Assembly: GCA_050084985.1 (NCBI GenBank)
Contig: JBITNC010000001.1
Coordinates: forward strand, 106,082,001-106,146,000
Source: Nageia nagi
Taxonomy: Eukaryota; Pinophyta
Length of the DNA stretch: 64,000 nucleotides
Direction: 5' to 3'
Of this stretch, positions 34,608 through 47,179 are shown in pieces. The stretch's first letter is position 1. Each line of letters opens with the position of its first letter. Under the pieces are notes generated by a model. The model saw only the letters and a program-made list of their open reading frames with translations, was not told the DNA's origin and searched no databases. Position numbers and translations under genes: made by a program.

Positions 34608-37600
34608 TGTGGAAGCTCCTTCAACATTCTTTGAAACTTCTTCAATTTGGAGGTCTCCATTTCTCATCTTCTTACATTGTTGAGGTAAAACATAATAGAA
34701 GGTATACATTTTTTACCTTCTTGGTTAATTATTGAATAATTGTATTTTACTACTAACATATTGTGTGCTATATGTTGACTATTGTTGAGCTAAATATGAT
34801 TAAGAATTTTTGATACTAACCTCTTTTGTGAATAGCTTTTTTTTGCAAATTGCTTATTTGTTCATTATTTAAGAGGATAGTATACAAAAATTAAGTTGAG
34901 AAATTTTTTTTTCTATCTTATGGAGAAGATAATTTTTTTTAACCTTTTTTTTGTTAATAAAAATTGGTAATTTCTTTTGTAAGAAGGAAAAATTTCAATT
35001 TTTTTTATCTAACTATTTCAGTGACCATGGACATAAGCATGGCACTTCTGAATCCAAATCATCCATTTGTAAAGTATTGATAAAAGTATGTTTGTATTTA
35101 TTCCTGTTGGTGATTAATAATTACTCACAAAATACAAGGTATTAAAATGGATATGCACAAAATGGATACATTGAAAGGGTCTACGAATTGTTTGATAGAA
35201 TGCCTCACTGAGATGTAGTCTATGGACTATCATGCTCAAAGGATATGCACAAAATAGATACATTGAAAGGGTCTGCGAATTGTTTAACAGCATGCCTCAT
35301 CGAAATGCAGTCTTATGAACTAAAATGGTCACCTGCTAGCACAAAGCCTGATCATGAAGCTGCTGACTCTTGTTTTGGACCTCACAAGGACCGTAAATAG
35401 CTAACATCACTTTTGTGTTGCCCATTTCAAATATAGTAGACCCATCTACTTTGTCAACTACTCCCACTTGTGCATGCAATTATCACAGTTCGAGTGGGCG
35501 ATGCCCATCCAGTCGTAAACCTTTAGGACTAATGTACTCCATAGATGCTGCTACTGTAACTCAATAACTTAGGGTTCAATCTCAACAACTACTGAAGTTG
35601 CTATTCCTTAGATCGAACTCGATGGTGGTGGACTCCCTACCGCAGCCATCCTCCTCACGGTGGTGGTCTCCCAACTTGTGACCTGAATCACCTTACTTGC
35701 TTTTTCCCTGTGGTGGCTTGTCTTGTGTCTTTGATGTGTGACTCCTCTTGGCCCTTCCACTAGTGGTTCCCTCATATTGCCCTCCATCCAATCCTTCATC
35801 CTGCAAATCATTCTGTGCTACACCTTCTCCCTCCACTCGCGTTGCTTGGCCTCCTTCCCTTCATGGCCCTCTACCTACACCTCCTGACCTCCTTCATGTT
35901 GCGTGATCTTCTCCTAATTTTTTTTAATATGGAGGCCCTTTCTTATTTGTGCATTTAATTTCTTTGTTGACTACTTGCATATTCTTAAATGCACATGCAA
36001 AGCAACGTATTCTCCTTCTTGGTAAGGGAAGGGTAGCCATCACTATTTTACCTAAAAGCATTTATTTTTTTTGACTTGGAGTATTTTTTGTTTACTTGGA
36101 GTGCTTGAGGTAAAAGTAGCATTAACTAAGCATAGGTCTCCTTTCTTTTTCATTAATACTTGCAAGCTTCCAAGAAGCAAACGTATACTTTTTGGTAGGC
36201 ATTTAATATTTTTTGCTAGCTTACAAGTCATTTGTTCCTATTAAATGCACTTAGAAGTACTTATACTCCAACTTTAAGCATTGTTATGATGACTATAATA
36301 CTTTAAAGTAAGTAGATACATCATTACTCTTCAATGCTATCCAATTTTTTAGAAAAATGTGACAAATAAAGTTAATTCTTTAGGAGTATATTTTTTTATT
36401 TACCTTAAATACTTTTAAGTTTGCAAATTTACTTAGATAAAATGATAAATATTAGTGTAACATTAACACTTTAAGGGATTTTTTTTACCTAAGTATTTTT
36501 TAATGATTTCATGTTTCCTAAAAGGGAAACCTATGCTATTTTTTAAGTAAACAAGGGAAATTTTTTACTTAAAATATAAATGCATACTTAAAAGATAATT
36601 TTTTTAGCATACAAGTTTTAGGGATAAAATTTTAAGTAAAAAAGGAGGAATTTGTATAGTTTTTTACTTAAAACTTTATCTAGATCTTGCATGCTAAATT
36701 TGTAATGCATGCCTCTTAATCTTGTGTAGGAATAAAGCATGCTTAGTACTTAAAATTTTTAAGTTAAATAATGCATTCTTAATCAGATAAATAATGCATG
36801 TTTAATTTTTTAAGTTATGGATTAATGCTAAGTAGGACTTAGCCTTTTTAAATTCATTAAAGTGTTGAATGAATTTATGAACTTGAGCAAGTATGCAAAA
36901 TGTAAAAATGTCCTTTAGGGGTTAGTACAAAACCCATTGGACTCTTATATTTCAAGTTCTTATGGATGATATATTTTTAATACTTTACTTTATATTTTTG
37001 CATAATTGTTTTATACTTACAAAACGTAAAATATTGAAAGTAACCCCTAAAATGAACACATCCGCATGTACTTTTTCACAACATGACTTGTTTGGGGAGC
37101 CACGAGGGGAGGACAGGGTAGACTGGAACCTTTTTAGTCCGAAGAACCAAGTGGTGGTAAATCCATCTTAATTGCCCCTAAGACCTCTGTTGGATTGGAC
37201 ATAACTCTATTAGGTGGACAGGCATGTGTGTAATGATACCACATGTTTGCACATCCATTCAGGGACTATCCTGATAACCTAGGAGGAAAACTTGAAAACC
37301 TTAAACAAGATAATTAAAATGGCCAGTCCAAGATACGTCAGATCCTTGGAAAATAGTTGGTACTTCTCCTTGAGAGAGTATATTACTAACCAAGGTGAAC
37401 TGGTTGAGGACTGGTAGTACTTGGGCTCCATTTTGCGGGCATCCAGGTGAAGGCCTAATTCTATACAAGAATACAACCTCAACTTTATCCTTCTACGGAT
37501 CTTGGTTTATAAGTTTGCACATGTGGGACATGTTTACTTATCAATTTTTTATTTGTATAGATGGTAAATTGTAGAAATTTATTCATTTTTCTTACTTATT

Positions 37601-37615
37601 TACTTTTATGTAGTA
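34608..37615 (+). other. Long untranslated leader of copia B
   Basis: About 3 kb without a credible frame. It is co-linear with the copia A leader. A CT-rich patch (about 35600-35930) corresponds to the minisatellite zone of A but is not repeated here. The 430 bp before gag (about 37040-37470) are the best-conserved part between the two elements. Confidence 0.6.
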
Positions 37616-38557
37616 ATGGTTGAAACCTTCAAACCCAAGCATATACTCGACGGTTCCAACTTCAGTATATGGGAACCTCGTATGAAAGCTGAGTTACAAG
37701 TAAGGAATCTATGGTAGACAGTTAATGAAGACTTGGTCACTCCTACAGATGAGAAGGCTCTTGAAATCTACAACTCAAAGAATGAGTTAGCAACTTCAAT
37801 TATTTATCATGCAGTTTTAGATGATGTACTTCTCATGATCTCTTCTTCAACATCAGCAAAAGAAGCTTGGGATAGGCTGAAGAAAATTTACCTTGGGTCA
37901 AAATTTTTAAAGAGGTTCACTATTTTACAAAAGTTATTGCAATATCTTCAAGGTGAAGATGAAAATGCTTCTATTTACTTGAACAAAATCATTGACCTCA
38001 GGACACAACTGGTTGGCTGTGGGTGCAACTAGATCAATGATGAGTTCATGGTCTTCATCATTCTTCAAAGCCTTTCTACAAAGTTCAGTAACTTTGTCAT
38101 GGTTATAGAAACTAGGCTCGATGATGAAGAAGATGTCATCTCTCTTGATAACCTTTCTAGACTCCTTCTAAAGCATGAGGAAACTTTGAATAAGAAAATG
38201 TTGAACTTTTCTCCAAAGGATAATCACATTGCTCTAGGAGCAACCAAAACTCCTTTCAAGAAGAATTTTAATCATTATAAATTCAAAGATAATAAATCCT
38301 CATCTACCTTTAGGAAGTATGAGAAAAAGGGCAATAATAATGGCAACTTCAAGCAAAGGAATGGCAAAGCTGGATCAAGCAATCCAAAACCTAAGGAAAA
38401 GTTTGATAGAAATTGTAACTTTTGTGGCATCTTTGGTCATAAAGAGTATGATTATCATAAAAAAAAATTTACTGAAAAAGGCAAGGGAAATGCAAATGTG
38501 AAAAATTTCAATAATAAAGAGAAGAACAAGCATACTGCTACTGTTGCCTACTACTAA
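37616..38557 (+). pseudogene. Copia B gag
   Basis: It starts at ATG 37616 (MVETFKPKHILDGSNFSIW), a typical copia gag opening. The UBN2-type gag domain follows (KEAWDRLKKIYLGSKFLKRF), then a Lys/Asn-rich basic tract and a CCHC zinc knuckle at about 38416. In that knuckle the last Cys is changed to Tyr (CNFCGIFGHKEYDYH). Stops are at 37712 (TAG), 38030 (TAG, where copia A keeps Trp) and 38555 (TAA); there is no frameshift. It would form the particle and bind RNA. Confidence 0.85.
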
Positions 38558-40080
38558 GTGACTCAAACTATTTCAAATGATTGGATTGTTGATTCAGGAT
38601 GCATTAATCACATGTGTTATGAAAAGGATAAGTTTGAAAACTTTCATAAGTACAAGAAGGATGCAGTTGTGATAGGTGATAATTCAGTCCTTGATGTTGA
38701 AGGAATAGGGAGTGTGAAGATTCATGGAAAAGTTCTTGATAATGTCTTTTATGTGCCTAAACTAAGGATGAATCTTATCTTCGTAATTCAAATTACAAAG
38801 AAAGGATACTCATTTGAGTTTACCTCACACTCCTGGTGTGTTAAGAAAGGACTTGCCACCTTGATGAAAGGATCAGTAAAGGATGACCTTTATATTGTGG
38901 ATCAAGTTCCTTCAAAGATGTGTCTTGCTGCAAATGTTTATTCAAAGGGTAATCTTTGGCATCAACGATTAGGGCACCATAACCACAAGAGTATTCAAGA
39001 TATGAAAAATCAAGAACTTGTGGAAGGTTTACCTAATATTTCACCTATAATTAGTCTCTATGAAAGGTGCATTCTAGGAAATATGAATAGGAAAAAGTTT
39101 GAAAAAGATAAAGCAACTTGGGCTACTTGTCCTCTTCAACTTGTGCATTCAGATTAGATGGGTCCATTTCAGACTAAGTCTCTAGGGGGAGCTTCTTATG
39201 TTCTGACCTTTATTGATGACTTCAGTAGGATGACATTTGGTTATCTACTTGAGCATAAAGATCAAACTTTTGACAAGTTTAAAGACTTCAAGGATCTTGT
39301 TGAAAATCAAACTAATTTTAAGATCAAGATGCTGAGATCTGATAATGGGGGTGAGTATAATAGCAATGAGTCTAACAACTATTGTGTTAAACATGGGATC
39401 AAGCGGTAATTCACAATCCTTTACACCCCTCAACAAAATAGAGTTACTAAAAGGAAGAATTGAACCATTATGGAAATGGTAAGGTGCATGTTGGGTAACC
39501 TTCCTAGTTTCTTATGGGGTGAAGCTATTCACACTGCTATTCACACCCTAAATAGGTGTCCTACTAAAGCAGTTGAAGGTAAAACTCCATATGAAGCATG
39601 GACAGGAAAGAAACCTAACATCTCACATTTTAAGGTCTTCAGTTGTGATGCATTTTCCTTCATTACCTCAGAGAAAAGAAAGAAGTTGGATAAAAGATTA
39701 GAAAAATGCATCTTTGTGGGGTATGATAATCAACATAGAGGTTACAGGCTCTACTCCTCATCCCATAAAATAGTCTTTATTTCTATGGGTGTCAAGTTTA
39801 ATGAACTTCCTGAGGATACGACTACTCATGCTGAGGTGTCTGATTCAAATGATTCTTCACTTGCACCTAACTAGTTGGATGATAATGTAGGGAAGTCACC
39901 ACAAGAGCAAAATTCTCTAGCTCAGAGAATTACAAGGAGTATGACCTTTAATAAATCTTTATTTGTCAAAATTGATAATACGAATGAGCCATCAACCTTC
40001 AAAGAAGCTTCCAAGCAAGAGTGTTGGATGGAAGCTATGAAAGTTGAGTATGAGGTGCTCATGAAAAATGAAACTTAGGA
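38558..40080 (+). pseudogene. Copia B protease and integrase
   Basis: Same frame as gag. Protease: DWIVDSGCINHMC at about 38580 with the DSG active site. The GAG-pre-integrase zinc-binding part, at about 38950-39150, reads GNLWHQRLGHHNHKS and YERCILGN, so one Cys of the second pair is replaced by Tyr. The integrase core shows FIDDFSRMTFG and LRSDNGGEYN. The block after PQQN reads RVTKRKN, where the family has the catalytic Glu, so Glu is replaced by Lys. Stops at 39155, 39407, 39463, 39872 and 40076 are mostly explained by C-to-T or G-to-A changes when compared with copia A; the one at 39155 is less clear. Confidence 0.85.
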
Positions 40081-41531
40081 TTTGGTTCCTTATCCCAATG
40101 AGAAAAATATGATTGGAAATAAATGGATATACAAGGTCAAGTACAATTTTGATGGAGAAATTGAAAAATATAAAGCAAGGTTAGTGGCCAAAGGATTCGC
40201 TCAGAAATATGGTATTGATTATGAGGAAACCTTTGCTCCTATGGCCAAGATGCCTACTGTCAAGATAATCTTTACTCTTTCTACAGCTCAAGGATGAAAG
40301 TTTTTCAACTTGATGTCAAGAGTGCATTTCTCAATGGTGACTTGGATGTAGAAATCTACATGAATCAACCAGAAGGATTTATTCTAGAAGGTAAAGAGTC
40401 TTTTGTGTGCAAGCTAAAGAAGTCTTTGTATGGACTTAAGCAAGCACCTAGAGCATGGTACAAGAAAATTTTAGAATTCTTTACAGATATTGGTTTTTCC
40501 AAGTACTTCTTTGACTCAAATCTCTATGTACTCAATTAAGGAAAAGATGTGGTCTTAATTCTCCTTTATATGGATGATCTTCTCATAACTGGTAATAATA
40601 TTGAAATCATCCAAGAGTGCATATCCAAATTGAAGGCAACATTTGAAATGACTGATCTAGGTCTATTACATTACTATCTTGGGATGCAAGTATACCAACA
40701 TAAAGATTGTACTTATCTTAGTCAGTCTAAGTATATATCAGACATCTTGCAAAAGTTTGGAATGGAGGAGTGTAGATATGCTGCAGTACCTATTTCTCTT
40801 GGAATCATTGTATCTCTGAGCTCAGATTCTCAGTTGGCTGATGCTACAGCTTATCGATAATTGATCGGTAGTCTTCTATATCTAACTATCTCTCGACCTG
40901 ATATTACCTTTACAGTGAATCTGATGGCACGATTCATGCAAAAACCATATGTTAAGCACCTCAATGCTGTTAAGCAAATCTTGAGGTATGTGGCAGGGAT
41001 AAAGTATCTTGCTCTTAAGTATTCTAAAGTGCCCTTGATTGTTCTCTCTAGGTTCTTAGATTCTAATTATGGGAGAGATAGAGATGACAAAAAATCAACC
41101 TCTGCATATGTGTTCAGCATTGGTTCAGGTGCTATCTCTTGGGCTTCCAAGAAGAAACCTACTGTGACTCTTTCTACCACCGAAGCTGAATATCGAGCCA
41201 TGTCTGTTGCTGCCTAGGAAGCTATTTGGTTGAGGCATCTTCTGAATGAAATTAGGTATGAGTAAAATGGCCCATCTCTTATTTCTTTAGATAATCAATT
41301 GGTTATCTCTTTGGCTAAGAATCCTATGTTCCATCAGAGAACCAAACATGTGGAAATCCAAGCCCATTTTATCAGGGAGAAGGTTCTAGATGACATCATA
41401 CACTTGGAGTATTGTCCATCTACTGTAAACTCTGCTAATTTATTCACAAGCCCCTTCCTGAAGCTCAGTTCAGCAAGCTTAGGGATTCTCTCAGGTTGGT
41501 GAAGTTGCCCTCAAGGGGAAGTGAAGTTTGA
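40081..41531 (+). pseudogene. Copia B reverse transcriptase and RNase H
   Basis: RT begins with [18 protein letters not shown] and [12 protein letters not shown] one-base loss near 40295 shifts the frame just before KVFQLDVKSAFLNG. The catalytic box reads LLYMDDLLI at about 40566 (YMDD; many copias have YVDD). RNase H has STSAYVFSIGSGAISWASKK and LSTTEAEYRAMS. A second shift near 41447 precedes the C-terminal EAQFSKLRDSLRLV, ending at TGA 41529-41531. Stops at 40537, 40858, 41215 and 41269 all fit CAA or CAG to TAA or TAG. Confidence 0.88.
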
Positions 41532-42384
41532 ACTTTTGTTAGTGATGACAACTTCACCTCTAAACCTCTAAGAGGCTCTTTTTTTGTTGTTATATAGTGT
41601 TGATTATGATATACCTCCGTGGTAAGTTCACTCTGTGTGAGGAACTTCTTGTACATTTTATACCTCCATGGTAAGTTTGCTCTGCATGAGAAACTTGTTG
41701 TACAATTTTTTGAGCATATAATTATGGTAAGTTCGCTCTGTGTGAGGAACTTCTTGTACATTTTATACCTCCGTGGTAAGTTTGCTCTGCGTGAGAAACT
41801 TGTTGTACAATTTTTTGAGCATATAATTGATCAATCAGTTTCATTATTCAAATATTCATATGAGAAGATCTGGTATGTGTCTTTAGGCATTGTATAGTCG
41901 TCTATATGTTATGCTCTATTAATAATCAACACATGTCTATATACAACAGGTGACTATGAGTGATGGCTTGGCATCTCCACGATGACTTATAGTGCACAAT
42001 TGATTAGTTATTTATAAGATGGCATTATTTGATTCTCTTATTAATAAAATGAATATATGATGCATCTAACTAATTTTGTTCATGAGTTACTTGTAGCATG
42101 CAGGATCTTCTTCAGAAAGGTAGGTTACTCACCTTATGTAAGCAAGCTCATGGAGACTCACATGTCAGCTTAAAGTTGATCGACTACTATGTACAGTGAA
42201 ACCAGTTGTGGTTAATGATTGTATTGTAAACCATTTTGTCAAATGGTAATGTAGTGAGTCTCAAACTAGTTATCAAAAAGATTCTCAAATATGTAAATGT
42301 TCTCATCTCCGCTTGTATCTCTATGGAGGAGAACTCTCTCTTACTCTCTCTCTCTTCTCTCTTCTATGCTCTATCCCAATATTG
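41532..42384 (+). other. 3' untranslated region of copia B with tandem repeat
   Basis: A 105-bp unit beginning ggtaagttcrctctg is present twice (from 41621 and from 41726 to about 41830), each made of two similar halves (second half starting at 41670). Frames at 41465-41761 (minus) and 41619-41897 (plus) are by-products. The rest is noncoding and co-linear with the copia A 3' region. Confidence 0.7.
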
Positions 42385-42397
42385 CATTAAGGGGGAG
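42385..42397 (+). other. Polypurine tract of copia B
   Basis: ATTAAGGGGGAG directly before the TGTTAGAA of the 3' LTR; it would prime plus-strand synthesis. Confidence 0.85.
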
Positions 42398-42886
42398 TGT
42401 TAGAATTTGTAATGAAATATTGTGAATATCTAAACTCCTTGTAAATTCAATTAATCACTTAAAAGATATTTAGATACCTTAAGGGATTAATTAAATTCTT
42501 TATTATGTAAACTTTGACCTTACCAAGTGGTTAGTTGGTAGGTTAAAGTTAGATAATGTATTTATTGTAACCCTAACCTTACCCTTGGGTTAAAGGAAGG
42601 TTATGGAGGTGCTCTCATGCTATAAATAGAGGGCCTCTCCTCTTGTAATATAACTAAGATTTGGAGTAAGATTACTCTACTAGTTTGTGTAGGAGAGAAA
42701 GGAATTGTAGTAAGAGGGTGCATAGTTTGAGAATTGAGATCTAGTTGTGGATGTACTCCTAAGGAGGAAGGAACCACTTATATTGGTGTTATCTTATGTG
42801 AATGGTGTTATTAGATTGTAGATGTTGAATGATTAAGTTTCATATAGTCTTGGACCTCGAGGATTAGTGTAGAGCTAATTCCTTCA
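42398..42886 (+). repeat. 3' LTR of copia B
   Basis: Same length and ends as 34101-34589; TATA box at 42621. Confidence 0.93.
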
Positions 42887-43214
42887 TATTGTAGCCCAAG
42901 AAGCCATTTGGCTAAGACATCTTCTAAAAGAAATTAGGTATGAGTAAGATGGTTCATCTTTAATTTTTTCAAATAATCAATTGGAAATCTCTTTGGTTAA
43001 GAATCTTATGTTCCATTAAAGAATAAAATATATAGAAATCCAAGCATATTTTATTAAAGAGAAGGTTTTTGATGACATCATACACTTGGAATATTATCCA
43101 TCCACCTTGAAATTTGTTAATTTATTCATCAAACCCCTCCTAGAAGCTCAATTCTATAAGCTTAGGGATGTTATCGGGTTGGTGACATTGCCCTTAAGGG
43201 GGAGTGAAGTTTGA
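42887..43214 (+). pseudogene. Copia A RNase H, C-terminal part (after nested insertion)
   Basis: It resumes the frame cut at 34100: VAQEAIWLRHLLKEIRYE, then a stop where copia B also has one, then LEISLVKNLMF, a degenerate TKHVEIQAHFI block, and LLEAQFYKLRD, ending at TGA 43212. The match to copia B over the same interval fixes the point of insertion. Confidence 0.85.
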
Positions 43215-43916
43215 ATTCTTATGATAAATTCATGTTTATAATGATAACTTCACCCTTAGAAGGATTTTATGTTGTAGTGTTGATTTTGTTATACACTATC
43301 ATAGTAAGTTTGCTTTGCATGAGGAACTTATTGTACAAATGTTTTAGAGAAAAAAGATTACCAAATAGCACTATTTAATTATCCATGTGTGATGAACTCT
43401 TATGTATCTTTTGGCACTATTCAATTATCCATATGTAAGGAACTTGTATGTGCATGCTCTATTTTGTAATGATAATCAATATATATTTTATATATACAAT
43501 AGTTGACTATGAGTTTTAGCTTGGCATCTTTCGGATGACTTATAGCATACCATTGATCAATTTATGATTTTATTTATTTGATTCATCTATCCTTGTTGAT
43601 ATGAATATGTTGCATCTAATTGATCTTGTTATTTGAGCTACTTATGACTTGCAAGTTCTTTTGAGATTAAAGGTTACTTACTTTAAGTATGTAGGCTCTT
43701 GGAGACTCTTCATGACTTTCAGTTGGATGACTACTTCATGTACATTGAAAGTGATTATAGTTAATGATTGTATTTGGCCAAGTAGTGAGTCTCAAACTAG
43801 ATCTTTCTTACTTCATAAATATGTAAAAATTTCTCATCTCCATTGTATCTATTTGGAGGAGAACTCTCTTACTTTCTCTCTTATTCACTCTATCTAAATA
43901 TTGCATTAAGAGAGAG
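43215..43916 (+). other. 3' untranslated region and polypurine tract of copia A
   Basis: Co-linear with the copia B 3' region but with a single copy of the gtaagtttgctttgcatgag unit (about 43305). It ends in ATTAAGAGAGAG (about 43905-43916), the polypurine tract. Confidence 0.7.
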
Positions 43917-44419
43917 TGTTGGAATGTATAATGCATTATTGTAAAGGTTTTATAATAATATTCTATGTAAGTTTACTAATACTTAAAGGTATCATTTGAT
44001 ACCTTAAGTATTTAAGTGAATATGATAATGTAACTAGTCTTACACTCTATGTCATGAGCATGCCCCTCAGGTAGAAGGATGTGCATGTCATGCTTTTGTA
44101 CATTAGGTAAAAGGGTGATCCAAAGAGGGATTTTGGACTATAAATAGAAGGCTCCCTCTTAGTTATCATACATCAATTTATGGAGTAAATTTATGCTATA
44201 GGATAGTGTTTAGGAGATAAAAATTAAGAGATTTGTAAGAGGTTCATATTTGTGAATAGAGTAAGATCTAGTTAGTGGATGTACTCCTAATTGGATGAAC
44301 CATTTTATCTCTTGAGTTATTTTGTGAGATTGCTTATGCTTTAGTGTCTTGTTGATTGAGAGAGCTTTCATATAATATTGGAAAATTAGGATTGTATTTG
44401 TTATAGTGCATATCCTTCA
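43917..44419 (+). repeat. 3' LTR of copia A
   Basis: It begins TGTTGGAATGTATAA, ends ...TATCCTTCA, and has a TATA box at 44139. It is followed by the TATAA target duplication. Confidence 0.9.
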
Positions 44420-44424
44420 TATAA

Positions 44425-45930
44425 AATACTAAATAAATTTATATGATTAGAGTATACATAAAAATAGCTTTCCAAGAGTGTATAGAATATTGAAAACAGA
44501 GTTAAAATACAAAAGTTATGGTTATTTTTCTATAATATAATTTTTGTTTCTATGTTTAATAACTAGGTCTATAATAGCTACCTAATACCTAGTAATTTTA
44601 ATTAAAATATTTATTTCTCATGTCATATTTGTATCTATTTTAGCTAGATTATCATCTCTAAGAGTTTGAAATTCTTGAGCTTAAGAAGGATGAGAGTCTT
44701 AGGTAGATTAAGGGTAATAACAAGGTAAAAGATAATATAGGATAATATGATAGATATTATAAATGAGATAAGTATGTGACTAAAGGGAATAAAGGTATGA
44801 AAAATATTTACTAAAGATATCATAGTAATATTTTTTAAAAATACTACAATTATTTTTTATGAGTTAAAGTATGAGAAAAAATAGAGATTTTGATGAGAGA
44901 TTATTGAGGAGAAGAGAGCAATGAATTGAGGAATATGTTGGGTATAGTATGTATGTGATTGAGGAGAATATGGGATGTAATCAATGACATAGCTTAGAAA
45001 AAGTGGTATGTTGATGCTTGAAGTATGAGGATTGGATAAGGGTGGTTGAGATGGAAAATAGAATGCACAACATTTCTTCTTAATAGGTGTAATGAGGTAT
45101 CCTTATTGAGTAAAAAAATATGAGATGTTATACATGTTTTTGAAGTTTCTTTGTATGGTTAAAATTATAAATAAATTAAAGGTTATTTTATAGATTTATT
45201 CCTTTAGTACCATTAGGATCAAAGCTATCTATCTCATAGTCAAATTTATCATTAATTTTAATTATAGATTTTTCATATTTAGTATCACTGAGATTTGACC
45301 TAATAACATTAAGATAATCCATTCTAGCTTTCAATCTAACACTTTTTTCCTGATGAGGTAAAATATCTTATGCCTTTTATGCATGCAGCTTATATACTAT
45401 TCATTATTCAAAGTTGTTCAATTGAAAAGTACAAAGAATAGAAGTCATAATCATAAAAATATTATAAGATACTAAGATTTATAACTATCTTGAAGTCCAA
45501 ATAAATAAAAATAATCTCATAATTTCAAAATATTTTAGATAAAGTTAGGCTCAATATTATTAATTATATAGGAATTGATTAAGTAATAAAAATTATATGA
45601 TTAACATAAATGGAATGAATGATAAAGTAAAATAAACATTGATGAATAGTGTAGTACAAAATAAAAGTGATTTTTTTCACTAACTTAAAATTTGCATACA
45701 TAAGAATAATAATGGATCTCTAAGAATGTTATGGAAAAGAAATTTAAATGTTATAATGATCTTTAGGGTTTATTTACGAGTTATCAAAAGTTTGGCATTA
45801 ACCTTCATACAATAAAGGATTTCTTTGGTGTATAATATATCCCTAATAGAAATTAAACACCTTTAAGTAAAAAATAAATTACTAATACATTGGATAGATC
45901 AATTTTATTATGTATTATTAGGGTGCATGC
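44425..45930. other. AT-rich intergenic region, nothing recognised
   Basis: No reading frame, RNA gene or repeat that I can support. Confidence 0.5.
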
Positions 45931-47062
45931 AAGAAGTTGGGTCCACTAAAAATGGACATGGGTGGACTTAGAATTTTTTTGGATAGAATGGGATCCTATG
46001 TTATAAAAATTGGGATCCTATTTTGTTTTAGGTTCCCAAGCCAAAACAAAAATGAGATCCCAATTTATGGTTCAAAAACTAGCCAAAATGGTATCCAATT
46101 TTGAAAAACTACAAATTTATACAAAATAAGATCTCATTCCTTTTCAAATGAATCTGTTGTACTTTAAATAATAGATAATGGTATCACATTCCTATCAGGA
46201 TCCTATTTTATAATGAGATCTTGTTCCATATTTTAAATCTACTCCTTCGATGTTTGCCTTGTATTAATGCTTAGGAGAGGCATGGCGATCCAATCCTTAG
46301 CCTTAAACATGCACATGCGAGTTCCTATCAATGGAAATTAAAAAAACTAACTTCCAACATGTATTTGATTATCCCTTTTCTAGAATTATTTTACAAAACT
46401 AAAACCCATTATAGATGAGAGAGTTTAGATTTTAAAAATGTAATTTTTTTACACTTGGATTATATTTTCTATTTTTCAATCTAATTTATCCTTAAACTTG
46501 AAAATTTTGGTTTTTTTATTTTTTTAATAACTTTTTTTGGAATTATGAAATAATTATGTGACAACATTCTACACATGATTCTCTAATAAATAAAAAAAAA
46601 TTAAAAAGGATATATTTAGGTCAAGTTATGTTAGCCCAACACAAGCACTTTTAAAAAAAGTAATTAGGGCTAATAAAAAATTAATAAAAAAATTCATCAA
46701 AATATTATAAAAAAATATTCTCAACGTTCTTCAATGTCTTAACTATCTTTTCCTAAAAGGATTTTAAAAAATACTTTAATTTAGGTCAAATTATGCATGC
46801 CTAACAATGCATAGTATAATCTTGAAATAATAAATTTTTAATAGCTGATTTTAAACATGCTTATCAAAATTTAATTTCTATTATATGGTTATTGGAATAA
46901 ATTACATATTTGAAAATTAGAATTAAAGCATTACATTTTTACCGAAGTGACCATTTCAATATTCCATCTCTAAGTGCTTCAAATTTTAAGATCAATTATG
47001 ACCAAATTGAAAATCAAAGAAAAAGTATCCACTTTTGACCATTAAGTGGACCCATCTTCTTT
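45931..47062. mobile_element. Possible non-autonomous DNA element with imperfect terminal inverted repeats
   Basis: The left end AAGAAGTTGGGTCCACT (45931) is the imperfect reverse complement of the right end AGTGGACCCATCTTCTT (to 47062). Both continue inward into related TGGAC/GTCCA-like sequence. The interior is noncoding, with direct repeats of a gggatcctattt-type motif (45990-46080) and of taggtcaa(g/a)ttatg (46617, 46783). No target duplication could be set with confidence, so the family is not assigned. Confidence 0.35.
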
Positions 47063-47179
47063 TACTAACATATTAAATCTAGATAAAAGTTGCAAAGTCA
47101 AGAAGTAAGAATGATAATCAACCAAAAGGTCATAATAAATAAATTTTTATGTTTATTTGAATAGGTTTGGATAGTTCTT

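Larger units (their letters stand above)
34101..42886 (+). mobile_element. Ty1/copia element B, nested in copia A
   Basis: 8786 bp with 489-bp LTRs at both ends. Flanks are TATTA (34096-34100) and TATTG (42887-42891), a 5-bp duplication with one transition. The reading frame of copia A is split exactly there (AMSI before, VAQEAIWLRHLL after, counting the shared bases once). Primer site, polypurine tract, leader and polyprotein are all present. LTRs differ at about 17 positions by eye (3-4%). It is closely related to copia A but younger. Confidence 0.92.
26617..44419 (+). mobile_element. Ty1/copia element A (host of nested copia B)
   Basis: Its LTRs (26617-27118 and 43917-44419) are flanked by identical 5-bp duplications, TATAA at 26612-26616 and at 44420-44424. 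Without the nested element it would be about 9 kb. Internal order is primer site, a 3.3-kb leader, gag-protease-integrase-RT-RNase H, and a 3' untranslated region. By eye the LTRs differ at about 45 of 503 positions (roughly 9%). The coding part has many stops and frameshifts, so it is old and dead. Confidence 0.9.
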
